The notes under the pieces were generated by a model, which saw only the letters and a program-made list of their open reading frames with translations, had not been told where the DNA came from and did not search any database. A DNA stretch of 64,000 bases, taken from contig NZ_JACHLR010000001.1 in NCBI RefSeq assembly GCF_014204535.1, positions 1 to 64,000 on the forward strand, given 5' to 3'. Positions 56,202 to 64,000 of this stretch are shown here, piece by piece (positions within the stretch are counted from its first letter, which is position 1; each line of letters opens with the position of its first letter). This stretch comes from Novosphingobium chloroacetimidivorans. Lineage in GTDB: Bacteria > Pseudomonadota > Alphaproteobacteria > Sphingomonadales > Sphingomonadaceae. The translations under genes were made by a program, and so were the position numbers.

Positions 56202-57182
56202 ATGGCTTTACGCGTCGCAGTCCAGATGGACCCGCTCGAGACGATCAACATCGCGGGCGACAGCTCCTTCGCGCTGATGCTGGCGGCGCAGGCGCGCGGG
56301 CACTCGCTGTTACACTACGACGTGCGATCGCTGGCCTACGACACGTCGGAAGGCGCAGGCGGGCGCCTGACGTCATGGGCTTCGCCGATCACGGTGCAGC
56401 GCGTGCAGGGCGATCACTACACCCGCGACGAGCCGCGGCTGATCGATCTGGCAACGGACGTCGACGTGGTGCTGATGCGCCAGGATCCGCCGTTCGACCT
56501 GGGCTACATCACCGGCACCCACTTGCTGGAGCGACTGGCGGGCACGACGCTGGTGGTCAACGATCCCGTCTCGGTCCGCAATGCGCCCGAGAAGGTCATG
56601 GTGCTGGACTATGCGCGGTTCATGCCGCCGACGTTCATCGCGCGCCGAGTGGAGGACGTGCGCCGCTTCCATGCCGCGCATCCGGGCGACCTCGTCGTCA
56701 AGCCGCTCCACGGCAATGGCGGCAAGGCGGTGTTCCGCGTGCCCGCCGACGGCTCTAACCTGGGCGCGCTCGCCGAGCTGTTCGGGCAGGTCTGGCCCGA
56801 GCCTTTCATGGTCCAGCCGTTTCTCCCGTCGGTGAGCAAAGGCGACAAGCGCATCGTCCTGGTAGACGGCGAGATCGCCGGCGCCATCAACCGTCGTCCG
56901 GGCGAAGGCGAGTTCCGCTCCAACCTCGCGGTCGGCGGCTCGGCGGAAGCGACTCAGCTCACCGCGCGCGAGGAAGAGATCTGCGCGGCGATGGGGCCGG
57001 AACTGAAGCGCCTCGGGCTGGTTTTCGTCGGGATCGATGTGATCGGCGGACAATGGCTTACCGAAATCAATGTGACCTCGCCGACAGGCATCGTGGCGAT
57101 CGACCGCTTCAACGGCAGCGACACCGGCGCGCTGATCTGGGACGCCATCGAGCGCCGCCACGCGGCGATGACGCGCTCCTGA
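56202..57182 (+). CDS. gshB: Glutathione synthetase
   Basis: A 326-residue ATP-grasp ligase joining gamma-glutamylcysteine and glycine. It opens RVAVQMDPLETINIAGDSSF, shows MRQDPPFDLGYITGTHLLER near 95-115, the ATP loop VVKPLHGNGGKAVFRV near 165 and the C-terminal GIDVIGGQWLTEINVTSP. Length is normal (about 315-325). The gap upstream (56063-56201) has no other feature. Downstream lies a repeat doublet. Glutathione use fits the GFA gene elsewhere in the window, though a direct link is not shown. Confidence 0.96.
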   Translation: MALRVAVQMDPLETINIAGDSSFALMLAAQARGHSLLHYDVRSLAYDTSEGAGGRLTSWASPITVQRVQGDHYTRDEPRLIDLATDVDVVLMRQDPPFDLGYITGTHLLERLAGTTLVVNDPVSVRNAPEKVMVLDYARFMPPTFIARRVEDVRRFHAAHPGDLVVKPLHGNGGKAVFRVPADGSNLGALAELFGQVWPEPFMVQPFLPSVSKGDKRIVLVDGEIAGAINRRPGEGEFRSNLAVGGSAEATQLTAREEEICAAMGPELKRLGLVFVGIDVIGGQWLTEINVTSPTGIVAIDRFNGSDTGALIWDAIERRHAAMTRS

Positions 57183-57197
57183 TCGTAAACTCCAGCC

Positions 57198-57288
57198 GTC
57201 GTCTCCGCGAAGGCGGGGACCCCGCTTGTTCTTTGACGATCGCGGAAGCGCAGAGGGAAGCGGGGCCCACGCCTGCGCGGGAGCGACG
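57198..57288. repeat. Doublet palindromic repeat downstream of gshB
   Basis: Left hairpin tccgcgaaggcgggga and right hairpin cccacgcctgcgcggg with outer ends gtcgt / gcgacg, about 90 bp. The centre includes gcttgttctttgacgatcgc, related to the centre of the 60800 copy (read inverted, gcgatcgtcaaagaacaagc). It occupies the gshB-DedA gap. Confidence 0.8.
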
Positions 57289-57324
57289 GGTGGATGTGGA
57301 CGCAATCCCTGGAGTTCCAGCCTC

Positions 57325-57930
57325 ATGAACACCTGGATAATCCAGCTCATCCAGGGCGGCGGGTACTGGGGCATCGCCTTGCTGATGGCGCTGGAGAACA
57401 TCTTCCCGCCGATCCCGTCCGAGCTGATCATGGGCGTGGGCGGTCTAGCGGTCGCGCGCGGGAGCATGCAGTTCGTGCCGCTGCTGATCGCCGGCACGAT
57501 CGGCTCGGCGCTGGGCAACTACGTTCTGTTTCTAGTTGCCGATCGGCTGGGCTACGAACGCCTGCAGCCTTTCGTCGACCGCTGGGGCCGTTGGCTGACG
57601 ATGGAGTGGGAGGATGTCGAAACGGGCACCCGCTTCTTCCGCAAGCACGGCGGCGCAGTGGTGTTCGTGCTGCGGTTCATGCCGATGTTCCGCTCCGTCG
57701 TATCGATCCCGGCGGGCCTCGCGCACATGAAGCATTGGCAGTTCCTCGCCTACACCGCGGCTGGCGCGGCGATCTGGAATGCGTTGCTGATCGTGCTCGG
57801 CCGCTGGGCCGGTCGCGCCTTCGCCGAAGCGGAGCAGTGGCTGGGCTGGGCGACCATCGCGGTCGCGGCGCTAACGGCCGTGTACTACATGTATCGCGTC
57901 GTGACCTGGAAGCCGCGCGCCAAGCGCTGA
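57325..57930 (+). CDS. DedA family membrane protein
   Basis: A 201-residue DedA/SNARE-associated (VTT) protein with four to five hydrophobic segments. Family motifs: ALENIFPPIPSELIMGVGG near residue 22 (the E..PP.PSE signature), GSALGNYVLF near 60, FFRKHGGAVVFVLRFMPMFR near 105 and a conserved Gly-rich helix. DedA proteins act as lipid scramblases or flippases, for example for undecaprenyl phosphate or phosphatidylethanolamine; the substrate here is unknown. Convergent with xerC, leaving three bases between stops. Confidence 0.9.
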   Translation: MNTWIIQLIQGGGYWGIALLMALENIFPPIPSELIMGVGGLAVARGSMQFVPLLIAGTIGSALGNYVLFLVADRLGYERLQPFVDRWGRWLTMEWEDVETGTRFFRKHGGAVVFVLRFMPMFRSVVSIPAGLAHMKHWQFLAYTAAGAAIWNALLIVLGRWAGRAFAEAEQWLGWATIAVAALTAVYYMYRVVTWKPRAKR

Positions 57931-57933
57931 ACT

Positions 57934-58827
57934 CTACGTGAGTTCGCGCGGGTGAGCATTCCGGTAGACGTCCAGCAGCGTCGCTGCGTCCACCTGCGTG
58001 TAGATCTGCGTCGACCCCAGGCTGGCGTGGCCCAGCAGCTCCTGCAAACTGCGCAAGTCGGCTCCGGCGCCCAGCAGGTGCGTCGCGAAGCTGTGTCGCA
58101 GCGCGTGCGGTGTCGCGGTGGGCGGCAGGCCCAAGCCGACCCGCGCGCGTGCCATCGCCCGCTGCACCATGCCTTGCGATAATGGCCCGCCCTTGACGCC
58201 GCGGAACAGCGGGTCGGTGCGGCCGCAGGGCCAGGGGGACTTGGCCAGGTAATCGCCGATACCCTCGCGCACGATCGGCAGCAGCGGCACGACGCGCTGC
58301 TTGCCGCCCTTGCCGGTGACGAGCAGCGTCTCACCCAGCGGCAGCGCCGCGCCGGTGAGCGACAGCGCCTCGGCGATGCGCATTCCGGCGCCGTATAGCA
58401 GCAGCAGCACCGCGCGATCGCGCGCGCCGATCCAGGGCTCGGCGGCGTCCTCCTCGACCGTAACGGCAAGGTTGATCGCCTCGTCGGGGGTGACGGGACG
58501 GGGCAGGCCCTTCTTCACCCGCGGGCCGCGAATGCGCGGAAGCGCCATGTCCGCGAGGCCGGCCTGTTCCCGTGCGAAGATCAGGAAGGCCTTGAGCGCG
58601 GACAGCTCCCGCGCGGCCGAAGTGTTGGTCAGGCCGTCCTCCCGGCGACCGGCAAGATGGCGGCGCAAGTCGCCAGCCGTGAGCCGGGACAGGTGGCCCC
58701 AGTCCGTTTCGTCCTGCCCGATCAACCGCGCGGCCGTCGCGACGTAGGCGCGCACCGTGTGCGGCGAGCGGCGGCGGCTCTTGGCAAGGTATTCGCCCCA
58801 GGCCTCGAGGATATCGGCGCGTGTCAC
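57934..58827 (-). CDS. xerC: Tyrosine recombinase XerC
   Basis: A 297-residue tyrosine recombinase that resolves chromosome dimers at dif with XerD. SAM-like N-domain (about 1-100), catalytic domain (about 110-297). Active-site residues: R150 (GAGMRIAEAL), K173 (TGKGGKQR), H241-x-x-R244 (HALRHSFATHLL), H267 (LLGHASL) and Tyr276 (STQIYTQVD). The start is GTG at 58827, overlapping the hemW stop by four bases; an upstream open frame within hemW is rejected. XerC rather than XerD is judged from its closeness to housekeeping XerC and its length. Confidence 0.9.
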   Translation of the reverse strand: MTRADILEAWGEYLAKSRRRSPHTVRAYVATAARLIGQDETDWGHLSRLTAGDLRRHLAGRREDGLTNTSAARELSALKAFLIFAREQAGLADMALPRIRGPRVKKGLPRPVTPDEAINLAVTVEEDAAEPWIGARDRAVLLLLYGAGMRIAEALSLTGAALPLGETLLVTGKGGKQRVVPLLPIVREGIGDYLAKSPWPCGRTDPLFRGVKGGPLSQGMVQRAMARARVGLGLPPTATPHALRHSFATHLLGAGADLRSLQELLGHASLGSTQIYTQVDAATLLDVYRNAHPRELT

Positions 58828-59975
58828 GCCTCGACCAGGCTTGCTGGCACCAGTTCCGCCAGCAAGGCGTCGAGCAACGGCATGCCCGCATCGCTGACGC
58901 CAATGCGCGAACCACGCTGCCAGGCGAGCCCCTGGTCCTGATAGAACGCCAGCTTCCTCGCGTCGCACAGTTCGCTGGTGGGCACCTGAAGCCTTGCGCT
59001 CAGTTGAGCGAGGTCCACGCCTTCCGCCAGTCGCAAGCCCATCAGCATGGCCTCGGCCGCTTGCTCCCGGCGGCCGAGGGTGCGGCTCTCGGCAATCCCG
59101 TCACCCTGTCGCGCCACGGCGGCGAGCCAGTTCTCCGGCTTGCGGTGGCGCACGGTGGCAACGCCGCCCCTGCGCCCATGCGCGCCGGGGCCGATGCCGC
59201 AATAATCCTGGTAGCGCCAATAGGTGAGGTTGTGGCGGCTCTCCTCGCCAGGCCGTGCGTGGTTGCTGATCTCGTAGGCGGGCAAGCCGGCAGCGGCAGT
59301 CACCTGGCGCGTAAGCTCGAACATGTCGGCGGCGCCATCCTCGTCCAGTGGCGTGAAGTCGCCCTTGCGCACCATGGTCTCGAACCGGGTGCCGGGTTCG
59401 ATCGTCAGCTGGTAGAGCGAGAGATGACCGGTGCCGAAGCCGAGCGCACGCGTGAGCTCCGCCTGCCACTGCGCGAGCGTCTGGCCAGGTCGGGCGTAGA
59501 TGAGGTCGAAGGTCACGCGCCCGAAGTGCTGCTGCGCGACCTCCAGCGCCGCAAGTCCCTCGTCCGCATTGTGCAGCCGGCCGAGAAAACGCAGCGTCTG
59601 ATTGTCCAGCGCCTGCAATCCGAGCGAGGCCCGATTGATCCCGGCACGCGCCAGCACGGCATAGTTCGCCGCCTCGACCGAGGACGGGTTGCCTTCCAGC
59701 GTGATCTCTATGGTGGGATCGAACCCCCAAAGCCGCTCGGCTTCCTCCAGCAAGCGCGCGACCAGCGCGGGAGGCATCAGCGAGGGCGTGCCGCCACCGA
59801 AGAAGATCGAGGTCAACGTCTCGCCCGAGGCAAGCTCCGCTTCGCGGCGCATGTCGGCGAGGAGCGCTCGCTCCCAATCCGCATGATCGACGCGGTCGCG
59901 CACATGGCTGTTGAAGTCGCAGTAGGGGCATTTCGCCAGGCAGAACGGCCAGTGGATATAGAGGGCGCGGGCCAT
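58824..59975 (-). CDS. hemW: HemW, radical SAM haem chaperone
   Basis: A 383-residue radical-SAM protein of the HemN/HemW group. The cluster motif CxxxCxxC is C12-C16-C19 in FCLAKCPYCDF, followed by FFGGGTPSL and TLEGNPSSV SAM-binding segments. The short N-terminus lacks the extra residues and the fourth Cys of true oxygen-independent coproporphyrinogen oxidase (HemN), so HemW, a haem-binding chaperone, is the better call. Overlaps xerC by four bases at its end. Upstream is a repeat-filled gap to rdgB. Confidence 0.93.
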   Translation of the reverse strand: MARALYIHWPFCLAKCPYCDFNSHVRDRVDHADWERALLADMRREAELASGETLTSIFFGGGTPSLMPPALVARLLEEAERLWGFDPTIEITLEGNPSSVEAANYAVLARAGINRASLGLQALDNQTLRFLGRLHNADEGLAALEVAQQHFGRVTFDLIYARPGQTLAQWQAELTRALGFGTGHLSLYQLTIEPGTRFETMVRKGDFTPLDEDGAADMFELTRQVTAAAGLPAYEISNHARPGEESRHNLTYWRYQDYCGIGPGAHGRRGGVATVRHRKPENWLAAVARQGDGIAESRTLGRREQAAEAMLMGLRLAEGVDLAQLSARLQVPTSELCDARKLAFYQDQGLAWQRGSRIGVSDAGMPLLDALLAELVPASLVEA

Positions 59976-60002
59976 GAGCGCGTGCCTAGCAGCTTTTCTC
60001 GA

Positions 60003-60131
60003 TGTCGTCCCGGACTTGATCCGGAGCAGGCTGCGTCATGTCCGGAGCTGGCTGCGGCGCGCAGCTTACCGTGCTCTCAACGAGAGATCGGGAAGTGTCG
60101 GAACCGGACCCGGATAAAGTCCGGGTCGACG
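60003..60131. repeat. Dispersed palindromic repeat pair between hemW and rdgB
   Basis: Two separated hairpins of the gtcccgga family: ccgga/tccgg at about 60010-60024 and acccgga/tccgggt around taaag at 60108-60126, ending in gacgg. Between them lies about 80 bp with cgagagatcgg and tccggagctgg stretches. No gene. The right hairpin lies just past the rdgB stop and may act as its transcript end. Confidence 0.55.
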
Positions 60132-60133
60132 GC

Positions 60134-60760
60134 TCACGCGAACTGGTCTGCGACCAGCTTGGCGAAGGCATCGGCGCGGTGGCTCATGCGGTGCTTCTCT
60201 TCAGGCGGCAGTTCGGCGAAGGTCATGTCGAACCCACGCGGCACGAACACCGGATCGTAACCGAAGCCCATCGTTCCGCGCGGAGGCCACGAGTACGTGC
60301 CGTCCACCCGACCTTCGTAGACCGCCTCGTCGCCATCCGGCCAGGCGATCGCCAGCACGCACGAGAACCAGCACGAACGATCCGCCTCGGGGCCGATCTG
60401 CGCGAGCAGACCCTCGACCTTGCCCATGGCCATGTACCAGTCGCGGCCCGGATCGCCCTCGAACCATTGCCGCTCGGCCCAATCGGCGGTGTAGACGCCC
60501 GGCCGGCCGCCGAGTGCCAGGACCGACAGGCCGCTGTCGTCGGCGAGCGCCGGCATCTGCGCGGCCTTCGCTGCGGCATGCGCCTTGAGTAGTGCGTTCT
60601 CGACGAAGGTGGTGCCGGTCTCATCCGGCTCGGGAAGGCCGAGCGCGCCGGCCGAGACGCACTCGATGCCGTGAGGAGCGAGCAGGGCGCCGATCTCCTT
60701 GAGCTTGCCTGCATTGTGCGTGGCGATGACGAGGCGGCTGCCATCGAGTTTGCGGGTCAT
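60134..60760 (-). CDS. rdgB: RdgB, XTP/dITP diphosphatase
   Basis: A 208-residue Ham1/RdgB house-cleaning enzyme that hydrolyses dITP/XTP. Motifs: [13 protein letters not shown] near residue 11, [24 protein letters not shown] near 70, [20 protein letters not shown] and the C-terminal [10 protein letters not shown]. The start at 60760 follows a good ribosome site (gggaga); upstream is a repeat. Slightly longer than E. coli (197). Gene order rph-rdgB-hemW is conserved in alphaproteobacteria. Confidence 0.95.
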   Translation of the reverse strand: MTRKLDGSRLVIATHNAGKLKEIGALLAPHGIECVSAGALGLPEPDETGTTFVENALLKAHAAAKAAQMPALADDSGLSVLALGGRPGVYTADWAERQWFEGDPGRDWYMAMGKVEGLLAQIGPEADRSCWFSCVLAIAWPDGDEAVYEGRVDGTYSWPPRGTMGFGYDPVFVPRGFDMTFAELPPEEKHRMSHRADAFAKLVADQFA

Positions 60761-60799
60761 GCGCGTTCTCCCAATTTCGTCATCCCCGCGAAAAGTTTC

Positions 60800-60883
60800 G
60801 TCATCCCCGCGCATGCGGGGATCCGGCTTTCTTCAATCCAAGGTCAAAGAACAAGCGGGGCCCCCGCCTGCGCGGGGATGACG
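60800..60883. repeat. Doublet palindromic repeat between rph and rdgB, with an extra half copy
   Basis: Left hairpin ccccgcgcatgcgggg and right hairpin cccccgcctgcgcgggg, with outer ends gtcat / atgacg. A truncated left half (gtcatccccgcgaaa) directly precedes it at about 60779-60793. Same family as 27104, 28835, 32150 and 57198. It separates rph from rdgB, which would otherwise be adjacent. Confidence 0.8.
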
Positions 60884-60905
60884 AGTTTCGGGATTGAGTG
60901 TGTTC

Positions 60906-61622
60906 TTACCGCCCCACGGCCTTGGCCTGCGCGGCGAAGATGTTCTCGCAGCCGATGCGGGCCAGGCGCAGCAGGCGCAGCAGCGCTTCCTCGTCGTAAG
61001 CCGCGCCTTCGGCCGTCGCCTGCGCCTCGGCGATGAGGCCGCCCTCGATCAGCACGAAGTTGGCGTCGGAGTGCGCATTGCTGTCCTCGATATAGTCGAG
61101 GTCGAGCACCGGCGTGCCCTCGTGAATGCCGCAGGATACCGCGGCGACCTGGGCCGTGATCGGGTCCTCCTTGATCTTGCCTTCGGCCATCAGCTTGTCG
61201 ACGGCGACGCGCAGCGCCACCCAGGCGCCCGAGATCGAGGCGGTGCGGGTGCCGCCATCGGCCTGGATTACGTCGCAGTCGAGAACGATCTGGCGCTCGC
61301 CCAGCTTCTTCATGTCTACCACGGCGCGCAAGGAACGACCGATAAGCCGCTGGATTTCCTGCGTGCGACCCGACTGCTTACCCTTCGCGGCCTCGCGGCT
61401 GCCGCGCGTGTGGGTGGCGCGGGGCAGCATCGAGTACTCGGCAGTGACCCAGCCTTCGCCCTTGCCGCGCAGGAACGGCGGAACCTTCTCCTCGACGCTG
61501 GCGGTGACCAGCACGCGGGTATCGCCAAACGAGATCAGCGCCGATCCTTCCGCGTGCTTGGTGAAGCCGGTCTGGATGTCGATGGCGCGCATTTCGTCAG
61601 GCGCACGGCCGGATGGTCGCAT
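60906..61622 (-). CDS. rph: Ribonuclease PH
   Basis: A 238-residue phosphorolytic 3'-5' exoribonuclease trimming tRNA and rRNA 3' ends. Motifs: [21 protein letters not shown] near residue 25, [16 protein letters not shown] near 85 (phosphate-binding Arg), [19 protein letters not shown] near 110 and [14 protein letters not shown] near 175. Full length, not the truncated form of E. coli K-12. The start at 61622 has a gagg site. Divergent from hrcA across 112 bp. Confidence 0.96.
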   Translation of the reverse strand: MRPSGRAPDEMRAIDIQTGFTKHAEGSALISFGDTRVLVTASVEEKVPPFLRGKGEGWVTAEYSMLPRATHTRGSREAAKGKQSGRTQEIQRLIGRSLRAVVDMKKLGERQIVLDCDVIQADGGTRTASISGAWVALRVAVDKLMAEGKIKEDPITAQVAAVSCGIHEGTPVLDLDYIEDSNAHSDANFVLIEGGLIAEAQATAEGAAYDEEALLRLLRLARIGCENIFAAQAKAVGR

Positions 61623-61734
61623 GGGAGGTGTCCTCTGGAAGATATCTGAAAGATCTGCGCGCGCCCTAGGCGCTTTGGGGTTATGGCCGCAAGAGGGGCT
61701 TGAGGCGCCAGGGCCGATGGTTAGATAGGATGTC

Positions 61735-62790
61735 GTGACCACACCGCCGATCATCGAACTGACTGCGCGCGCCAGGGACATCTTCCGCCTGGTGGTGGAA
61801 GGCTACCTGGAGACGGGGCAGCCCGTCGGCTCGCGCACGCTGGCGGGCGGGGGCGGGGTGAATCTCTCGCCGGCGTCGATTCGATCGGTGCTGGCGGATC
61901 TCGAGACCTTGGGCTTGCTGGCGGCGCCGCATACCAGTGCCGGTCGGATGCCGACGGAGTCGGGCCTGCGCCTGTTCGTGGATGGCATGATGCAAGTCGC
62001 GGAACCGACCCGCGAGGAGCGCGCCGCGATCGAGAGCCGCATCGCCGGACCCGGTCCGATCGAGGCCGCGCTGGAGGCAACCAGTGCGATCCTGTCCGAT
62101 CTTTGCGCCGGCGCCGGCGTCGTCATGGTGCCGCAACGCGAGGCGCGGCTGCGGCAGATCTCGCTGCTGTCCATCGCCGAGCGCCGGGTGCTCGCCGTGC
62201 TCGTGGGCGCCGACGGTTCGGTCGAGAACCGCATCATCGAGCTGTCCGCTCCGATCCCGCCGAGCGCGCTTGAGGAAGCTTCCAACTATCTCACCGCGCA
62301 TCTCGCCGGACGTACGCTGAGCGAAGCGGCGGTGGCGATGAAAGCCGACATCGCCTCGGGTCGCAGCGCGCTCGATGCCGCGAGCCAGGACCTGGTGCAG
62401 CGCGGGCTCGCCGTGTGGAGCGAGGATGCGGCGCGCCGGCGCGTGCTGATCGTGCGTGGCCAGGCCAACCTGCTCGACGAAACGGCGCTTTCGGATCTGG
62501 AGCGGGTTCGCTCGCTGCTGGACGACCTGGAGAACAAGCAGTCGGTGGCCGACTTGCTCGACATGGCGCGCGATGCCCGATCGGCGCGCATCTTCATCGG
62601 ATCGGAGAACCGCTTGTTCGCGCTGAGCGGGTCTTCCGTGATCGCCTCGCCCTATCGCGATCGCGAGGGCAGGGTGGTCGGCGTGGTGGGGGTAATCGGC
62701 CCCACTCGGTTGAACTATGCGCGCGTCGTCCCCATGGTGGACTTCACCGCTCAGAGCCTGGGCCAGAGCCTGAGCAAACTCATCGGATAG
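61735..62790 (+). CDS. hrcA: HrcA, heat-inducible transcription repressor
   Basis: A 351-residue HrcA repressor that binds CIRCE operators of chaperone genes, typically groESL, and is inactivated on heat shock. The N-terminal winged-helix has [29 protein letters not shown] (about 30-65) and [14 protein letters not shown]; the GAF-like middle and C-terminal [17 protein letters not shown] motif are present. The start is probably GTG at 61735. No CIRCE (ttagcactc...gagtgctaa) is visible here, so it does not seem to control itself through a canonical site. Followed by grpE after 16 bp. Confidence 0.94.
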   Translation: MTTPPIIELTARARDIFRLVVEGYLETGQPVGSRTLAGGGGVNLSPASIRSVLADLETLGLLAAPHTSAGRMPTESGLRLFVDGMMQVAEPTREERAAIESRIAGPGPIEAALEATSAILSDLCAGAGVVMVPQREARLRQISLLSIAERRVLAVLVGADGSVENRIIELSAPIPPSALEEASNYLTAHLAGRTLSEAAVAMKADIASGRSALDAASQDLVQRGLAVWSEDAARRRVLIVRGQANLLDETALSDLERVRSLLDDLENKQSVADLLDMARDARSARIFIGSENRLFALSGSSVIASPYRDREGRVVGVVGVIGPTRLNYARVVPMVDFTAQSLGQSLSKLIG

Positions 62791-62806
62791 CTGGAACCTA
62801 CACGAC

Positions 62807-63382
62807 ATGATCGATCAGAACACGCAGCCTGAAGACAAGGCCGTGGCCGAAGAACTTAAGGGCGTTCCTGAGGAGCTGCTGGAGAAGAACGCGGAAACCG
62901 TCGATCGCGGAGCCGAAGAGCTTGCGCGTCTGCGCGAGGATCTGGAAGTCGCCAAGCAGGACGTGCTCTACGCCAAGGCAGAGACGCAGAACGTGCGCCG
63001 CCGCCTGGAAAAGGACATCGCCGACACCCGCGCCTATGCCGCGACCGGCTTTGCGCGCGATATCCTCTCCGTCTCGGACAATCTCACCCGTGCGCTCTCG
63101 GCGATCCCTGCCGAACTGCGCGAGGACGAGAAGATGAAGAACCTGGTGGCGGGCATCGAGGCGACCGGGCGCGAGATCGAGAAGGTCTTTGCCTCGCACG
63201 GTATCAGCCGCATCGCCGCGGTGGGCCTGCCGCTCGATCCCAACCAGCATCAGGCGATGATCGAGCTGCCTTCCGGCGATGCAGAGCCCGGCACCGTGCT
63301 GCAAGAACTGCAGGCCGGCTACATGATCAAGGATCGTCTGCTGCGGCCGGCGATGGTCGCCGTGGCCAAGAAGCCGGATTGA
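62807..63382 (+). CDS. grpE: GrpE, DnaK nucleotide exchange factor
   Basis: A 191-residue GrpE. An acidic N-terminus and a long coiled coil (about 30-90, ELARLREDLEVAKQDVLYAK, then NVRRRLEKDI) lead to the four-helix bundle and a beta-wing with the GLPLDPNQHQAM and PGTVLQELQAGYMIKDRLLRPAMV motifs. It releases ADP from DnaK. 16 bp after hrcA, hence co-transcribed; a repeat-derived terminator follows. Confidence 0.95.
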   Translation: MIDQNTQPEDKAVAEELKGVPEELLEKNAETVDRGAEELARLREDLEVAKQDVLYAKAETQNVRRRLEKDIADTRAYAATGFARDILSVSDNLTRALSAIPAELREDEKMKNLVAGIEATGREIEKVFASHGISRIAAVGLPLDPNQHQAMIELPSGDAEPGTVLQELQAGYMIKDRLLRPAMVAVAKKPD

Positions 63383-63410
63383 TCCACCAAGGACGTTGCA
63401 GGGACACGTC

Positions 63411-63439
63411 GTCCCGGGTTCGACCCGGGACCGTTTTTT
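63411..63439 (+). terminator. Repeat-derived intrinsic terminator after grpE
   Basis: Arms gtcccgggt and acccgggac around tcg, followed by cg and a run of six T. It is a member of the gtcccgg palindrome family with a T-run added, 28 bp past the grpE stop. The rest of the 283-bp gap to the next gene (63383-63665) shows no other feature. Confidence 0.8.
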
Positions 63440-63665
63440 GCCAGCGATGAGCCTACCGCCGGGATGCCTTCGGGACGGCTCGCGACGCGAAGGTATCGCT
63501 TTCGGATCCGGTCCGGGGCGACAATGACCGGCTGCATTGTTGCGCGTTGGTTGCTCCGCCGCTCAATCACCCGTTACTTGCGACCGTCCGCCTTCAATCC
63601 AGGAACAACCCTGCCCGCTCCCCGTTAGCCCAGCACAGAACATTGTTGGGTCACGGAGACAAGTC

Positions 63666-63926
63666 ATGCGTAAGTTCATCCTCCCCGTCATGGCTGCCGG
63701 CGCACTGGCGCTTGGCGGTTGCGCTTCGAACTACGGCGGCGAAGGCGCCCTTGCCGGCGGCGCGATCGGCGCGGGCGTAGGCGCTCTTGCCGGCGACGTC
63801 GGCGCAGGCGCTGCGATCGGTGCCGCCGCGGGTGCGGTCGCCGGGTCGCAGGTCGAAAAGGACCGCAACGGCGGCTGCTACCGCTACGACCGCGACGGTC
63901 GCCGCTACTACGACCGCGATTGCTGA
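63666..63926 (+). CDS. Small glycine-zipper lipoprotein
   Basis: An 86-residue lipoprotein of the SlyB/17-kDa antigen type. Signal MRKFILPVMAAGALALGGC (Cys19), then a glycine-zipper stretch with repeated GxxxG steps (GGAIGAGVGALAGDVGAGAA, to about residue 60) and a basic/Tyr-rich tail (RYDRDGRRYYDRDC). Such proteins sit in the outer membrane and support envelope integrity. Start chosen at the ATG giving the signal peptide. A stem-loop follows the stop. Confidence 0.82.
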   Translation: MRKFILPVMAAGALALGGCASNYGGEGALAGGAIGAGVGALAGDVGAGAAIGAAAGAVAGSQVEKDRNGGCYRYDRDGRRYYDRDC

Positions 63927-63950
63927 GGCCGACCTAGAATCAGTACGAAG

Positions 63951-63983
63951 AAGGGCGCGGATGCCGATGCATTCCGCGCCCTT
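63951..63983 (+). terminator. Stem-loop downstream of the glycine-zipper lipoprotein gene
   Basis: Arms aagggcgcgga (63951-63961) and tccgcgccctt (63973-63983) pair perfectly over 11 bp around an 11-base loop. Only a short T content follows (catgcgttag), so the terminator is plausible but weak. It begins 24 bp after the stop codon. Confidence 0.6.
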
Positions 63984-64000
63984 CATGCGTTAGCGATACG

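Noticed and set aside
58828..58968. 47-codon upstream extension of xerC
   Set aside because: It lies inside hemW in another frame; the GTG at 58827 coincides with the start of the recombinase domain and a GTGA overlap.
60141..60300. Small plus-strand frames opposite rdgB and rph
   Set aside because: Antisense shadows with no ribosome site or recognisable domain.
61623..61734. CIRCE operator between rph and hrcA
   Set aside because: No ttagcactc/gagtgctaa-type inverted repeat can be found in the gap.

Overview
The window is GC-rich chromosomal DNA of an alphaproteobacterium. Gene content, protein style and local gene order (mreB-mreC-mreD-mrdA-rodA, tamA-tamB, hrcA-grpE beside rph-rdgB-hemW-xerC, glyQ-glyS-ppdK) suggest the Sphingomonadales, probably Novosphingobium or a close relative. 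The genus is an inference from family resemblance only. Most of the window is compact housekeeping sequence: many genes overlap by 1-4 bases (ATGA, GTGA or TGATG junctions) and most gaps are short. The only mobile gene seen is the last 22 codons and the terminal repeat of an IS66-family element at the left edge.

Layout. 1-3.7 kb: IS66 end, an SDR oxidoreductase, a tandem-repeat spacer and a periplasmic PQQ-dehydrogenase/cytochrome c lipoprotein. 3.8-11.8 kb: a BrkB/YihY membrane protein, then tamA-tamB-small lipoprotein. 11.9-21.9 kb: a secreted amidohydrolase, tRNA-Lys(CTT), the rod-shape operon (mreB to rodA, minus strand) and, divergent from it, mutL with an overlapping lipoprotein gene. 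22-29.9 kb: two metal-type secreted proteins rich in His and Met or Cys, DUF1206, ychF, a small PEP-CTERM protein, pth, rplY and two TraB/GumN lipoproteins. 30-38.6 kb: glyQ, an unusual glyS, ppdK, a methyltransferase, comF, a candidate structured RNA and hisI. 38.6-45.9 kb: a dienelactone hydrolase-cysK-MFS operon, PilZ, tyrS, a DOMON-like/NamZ-like pair and an Amj-type lipid II flippase. 45.9-51.5 kb: moxR, GFA, DUF817 and a VWA protein on the minus strand, then a NYN-LOTUS protein and DUF4349. 51.6-64 kb: parE, an LpoA-like lipoprotein, rsmI, yraN, gshB, DedA, xerC, hemW, rdgB, rph, hrcA, grpE and a glycine-zipper lipoprotein.

How the genes fit together. Envelope and cell-wall functions dominate: the MreBCD/PBP2/RodA elongasome, the TamAB outer-membrane pathway, an LpoA-like PBP activator, a NamZ-like muramidase beside an Amj flippase, and many lipoproteins. 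Translation and RNA quality control is the second theme (pth, rplY, ychF, glyQS, tyrS, rsmI, rph, tRNA-Lys), with heat-shock control (hrcA-grpE) at the right end.

Most unusual features. (1) A family of about 90-bp doublet palindromic repeats lies between genes. One copy is inside glyS, read through in frame. (2) A second stretch of glyS, about 350 bp, has clearly lower GC and different codon use, and adds about 70 residues compared with the usual subunit. (3) A terminator oriented for the minus strand closes a well-folded, gene-free 300-bp region between comF and hisI, which suggests an unannotated small RNA. (4) One TraB gene appears to take its start codon from a repeat element.
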